Position numbers and translations under genes: made by a program. From NCBI GenBank assembly GCA_965652545.1, contig CBFGWV010000087.1:1-15906 (forward strand): a stretch of DNA of 15,906 nucleotides, read 5' to 3'. Source of the stretch: CBFGWV01 sp965652545. GTDB lineage: Bacteria > Pseudomonadota > Gammaproteobacteria > Competibacterales > Competibacteraceae. Positions 13,852 to 15,906 of the stretch are shown piece by piece (position 1 is the stretch's first letter; each line of letters begins with the position of its first letter). The notes below the pieces were generated by a model. The model was not told the DNA's origin. It saw only the letters and a list, made by a program, of their open reading frames with translations, and searched no databases.

Positions 13852-14802
13852 ATGGATGATGCGGTACTCAGTGCGGTGGCCGAGCCGGCTCAGGCAATGG
13901 CCGATGTGCCGTTCGGCGAGTCCTTGCTGGCCGATTACAGCCGCTTGGGGGCGAGCCTGTACATTCCGGCTGCACGCTCGGATTTGATGAAACTGATGAA
14001 TCAGGAGCGCCTGCCCGGGCTGCGCTCGATGGTGGTGTGCACCGAGGACGCCGTGGCCGAGCGCGACCTGCCGCAGGCCCTGGATAACCTCGCCCACGCG
14101 CTGCGCACCTTGGGCCAGGGGCAGACCTTGCGTTTCGTGCGGCCGCGCAATCTCGATGTGCTCGCCCACTTGTTGACCATGGAAGGTGCCGAGCGCCTGA
14201 CCGGTGTGGTGCTGCCCAAGGCCGACGAGGGCAATTTGCACCGTTATCTCGACCTGGTCAGCCGCATGCCCGGGTGGTGCGTCATGCCCACGCTGGAAAC
14301 CGATCTGGCGTTCAGTCGCGCCCGCCTGGAGCGCTTTGCAAGCTTGCTCACCGAGTCTCCGGTGCGCGTGTTGTGTCTGCGCATCGGCGGCAACGATTTG
14401 CTGCAACTGCTCGGCCTGAAGCGGCCCAAGCACATGACGGTGTACGACACACCGCTGCGCACGGTGATCAATGACTTGATCATCACCTTCCGCCCGGCGG
14501 GGTTCGAGCTCTCGGCACCGGTGTTCGAGCACCTGGACAGCTGGCGCACCTTGCGTCGCGAGCTGGAGCTCGACCTGGTGCATGGTTTGTGGACCAAGAC
14601 GGTCATCCACCCGACCCAGGTCAGTGTGGTGGAATCGCATTACCCGGTGTCGGCCGCCGACTACGCGATAGCCGGCGATGTCCTGGCCGAGCACGCGCCA
14701 GCGGTGTCCCGGCGTTTCGGACAAATGGTGGAGCCGGCGACCCACATGCGCTGGGCCCGCCGTATCATGGCCCGGGCCGCGGTGTACGGCGTGGCCTCCT
14801 GA
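13852..14802 (+). CDS. HpcH/HpaI aldolase / citrate lyase beta-like enzyme
   Basis: This is a 316-residue TIM-barrel enzyme of the CitE/HpcH group. The conserved segments are all visible: RSMVVCTEDAV (58-68), RFVRPRN (94-100), GVVLPKADE (118-126), MPTLET (145-150, metal-binding E149), LRIGGNDLL (176-184, D182) and TKTVIHPTQV (248-257). Members cleave or form C-C bonds of acyl-CoA or oxo-acid substrates with Mg. In Ter operons this enzyme is expected to supply or attach a small carboxylic acid unit; the substrate is unknown. The ATG at 13852 follows GAGG eight bases upstream, five bases after the StiP stop. The upstream open frame overlaps the StiP gene in another frame and is not used. Confidence 0.9.
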   Translation: MDDAVLSAVAEPAQAMADVPFGESLLADYSRLGASLYIPAARSDLMKLMNQERLPGLRSMVVCTEDAVAERDLPQALDNLAHALRTLGQGQTLRFVRPRNLDVLAHLLTMEGAERLTGVVLPKADEGNLHRYLDLVSRMPGWCVMPTLETDLAFSRARLERFASLLTESPVRVLCLRIGGNDLLQLLGLKRPKHMTVYDTPLRTVINDLIITFRPAGFELSAPVFEHLDSWRTLRRELELDLVHGLWTKTVIHPTQVSVVESHYPVSAADYAIAGDVLAEHAPAVSRRFGQMVEPATHMRWARRIMARAAVYGVAS

Positions 14803-14804
14803 TC

Positions 14805-15854
14805 ATGACGCAAACAGTGTTGTTGACGCGCGGCCTGTCCGCGGTGGTGCAGGCCTTGGGCGGTGTGCGCCAAGACATGGTCGCGGGCGAGTTCCGCCTG
14901 CTGGCCAGCTACCCGCCGCGGCGCACGGCCTTGGGCACGGTGGCCGACCATGTCGCAGTGGAGCCGGAGGGCGCGGACGATGCCGCCTACCTGGATTGGC
15001 TGATGGCGCTGGTGGCCGAGCAGGGCGTCGATATCGTCTGGCCGCAGTCGCGCCTGCGCGCGCTGCTGCGCGCCCGTGACAGCCTTGATGCGAGCGGGGT
15101 GACGTGGATTCTGCCGACACCGGATTTGGCAACCTACGATCGCCTGGACGATAAGGCGGCGTTTCTGGAGTTTCTGGCCGAGGTGGAGCCGGATGTGCCG
15201 TTGGCGGACTACCGGGTGGTGCGCACGGCGGACGAGCTTCTGGAAGGGGCGGATGCTTTGCGCACGGCGCGGCCGGGCCTGCAGCTGTGCATCAAGCCGG
15301 TTAAGGGTATCTACGGCAGTGGTTTCCGCCTGGTGGATGACCGGGGTTCGCCGTACCGCCGCTGGCTGGACAATGACGTCTATCGCATCGGTTGGATGGA
15401 GTTGATGGGTTTGATGCGCACCAACGAGGACGAACGGGCGTTTTTGATCATGGAGTACCTGCCCGGGGCGGAGCGTTCGCTGGATTGCCTGAGCGACCAC
15501 GGGACGCTGCGGGTGTGTGTGACCCGGCGCAAAGGTGTGGGCCGGGTGCAGTTCATCGACCCGGACCCGGGCAGCCAAGAGCTGGCCGTGCGTCTGTGCC
15601 GGGCGTTCGGCTTGCATGGGGTGGTGAACATCCAGACCCGCGAGCGGGTGATGCCCGATGGGCAGGCGGTGCCCTGTGTGCTGGAGATCAATACCCGCAT
15701 GTCCGGCGGTACGGACATGTGCCGAGCCGGTGGCGTGAACCTGCCGCTGCTGGCGTTGCGCCAGGCGGCAGGTCGTCTGGATACCGTCCCGCAGCCGGCC
15801 TGGGGGGCGGAGGTGACGATGGTGGAGCAGGGCGTGCGGTTGGCGGCACCGTAG
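14805..15854 (+). CDS. ATP-grasp ligase of the Ter biosynthetic operon
   Basis: This 349-residue protein has an ATP-grasp fold. CIKPVKGIYGSGFRL (162-176) holds the ATP-binding lysines (K164, K167) and small-residue loop; LIMEYLPGAERSLD (214-227) is the adenine-contacting strand; and CVLEINTRMSGGTDM (291-305) carries the Mg-binding E294, N296 and R298. The N-terminal ~110 residues form the preATP-grasp Rossmann-like part (IVWPQSRLRALL). Enzymes of this type join a carboxylate to an amine or other nucleophile through an acyl-phosphate. It starts two bases after the aldolase stop and is the last gene of the operon. A 52-bp tail to the window end shows no clear terminator. It probably performs a ligation in assembly of the predicted nucleoside-like product. 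Confidence 0.9.
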   Translation: MTQTVLLTRGLSAVVQALGGVRQDMVAGEFRLLASYPPRRTALGTVADHVAVEPEGADDAAYLDWLMALVAEQGVDIVWPQSRLRALLRARDSLDASGVTWILPTPDLATYDRLDDKAAFLEFLAEVEPDVPLADYRVVRTADELLEGADALRTARPGLQLCIKPVKGIYGSGFRLVDDRGSPYRRWLDNDVYRIGWMELMGLMRTNEDERAFLIMEYLPGAERSLDCLSDHGTLRVCVTRRKGVGRVQFIDPDPGSQELAVRLCRAFGLHGVVNIQTRERVMPDGQAVPCVLEINTRMSGGTDMCRAGGVNLPLLALRQAAGRLDTVPQPAWGAEVTMVEQGVRLAAP

Positions 15855-15906
15855 TCCGGCCTGGGGCGGCATGCCCTGTGCGCGATCGGCCCGGCATCGG
15901 CACCGA

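Noticed and set aside
13651..14745. A 364-codon open frame on the - strand
   Set aside because: It is antisense to the HpcH/HpaI enzyme gene, which has all its family motifs; the translation is His/Gln/Arg-rich with no family signature.
1..15906. CRISPR array, tRNA/rRNA genes, insertion sequences or long direct repeats
   Set aside because: I looked for regularly spaced repeats, tRNA-like ends, transposase genes and long terminal repeats and saw none; the only repeats found are short dyads in spacers.
15855..15906. Possible gene or terminator after the ATP-grasp ligase
   Set aside because: Only 52 bases remain. They contain no clear stem with a T-run, and the open frame on the opposite strand lies mostly antisense to the ATP-grasp gene.

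Overview
The window is a dense, GC-rich bacterial segment with short spacers, overlapping reading frames and Shine-Dalgarno-led ATG/GTG starts. This fits a proteobacterium, probably a gammaproteobacterium, but nothing in the window fixes the genus. It is almost entirely a tellurium-resistance-type (Ter) stress locus built in three parts.

Left edge (1-1111): the last codons of a probable VOC/glyoxalase-like gene on the + strand converge on an Rpn-family (PD-(D/E)XK) nuclease gene on the - strand. Arm 1 (1223-6387, - strand) is a signalling operon. In transcription order it encodes a HAD phosphatase, a TerY-type VWA protein, a second VWA protein with a C-terminal cysteine-rich TerY-C domain, a PP2C phosphatase with an N-terminal putative Ig domain, and a protein kinase with a zinc ribbon. 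This is the TerY-P type arrangement of VWA, phosphatase and kinase.

A 158-bp divergent control region (6388-6545) separates arm 1 from arm 2 (6546-10773, + strand), the Ter core. Arm 2 encodes a TerZ-like protein, a TerD-TerA fusion, TerB, the membrane protein TerC, and TerD. Arm 3 (10915-15854, + strand) follows a strong stem-loop and an operator-like inverted repeat. It is a tightly coupled five-gene operon: a PRTase with TRSP domain, a HAD phosphatase, a StiP-type PRTase with PELOTA-like tail, a HpcH/HpaI (citrate-lyase-like) enzyme and an ATP-grasp ligase.

Comparative genomics of Ter systems (Anantharaman, Iyer and Aravind, 2012) predicted that such enzyme sets make a nucleoside-like metabolite. 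They also predicted that VWA/kinase/phosphatase triads and TerB/TerC/TerD proteins form a membrane-associated, metal-dependent sensing complex. The product and the signal remain inferences here. The features that stand out are a kinase whose ATP-binding lysine appears moved to the glycine loop (as in WNK kinases), a cytoplasmic PP2C carrying an Ig-like domain, a TerD-TerA fusion whose first domain lacks the usual acidic loop, two mutually exclusive hairpins in the terZ-like leader, and a related dyad in front of the biosynthetic operon.
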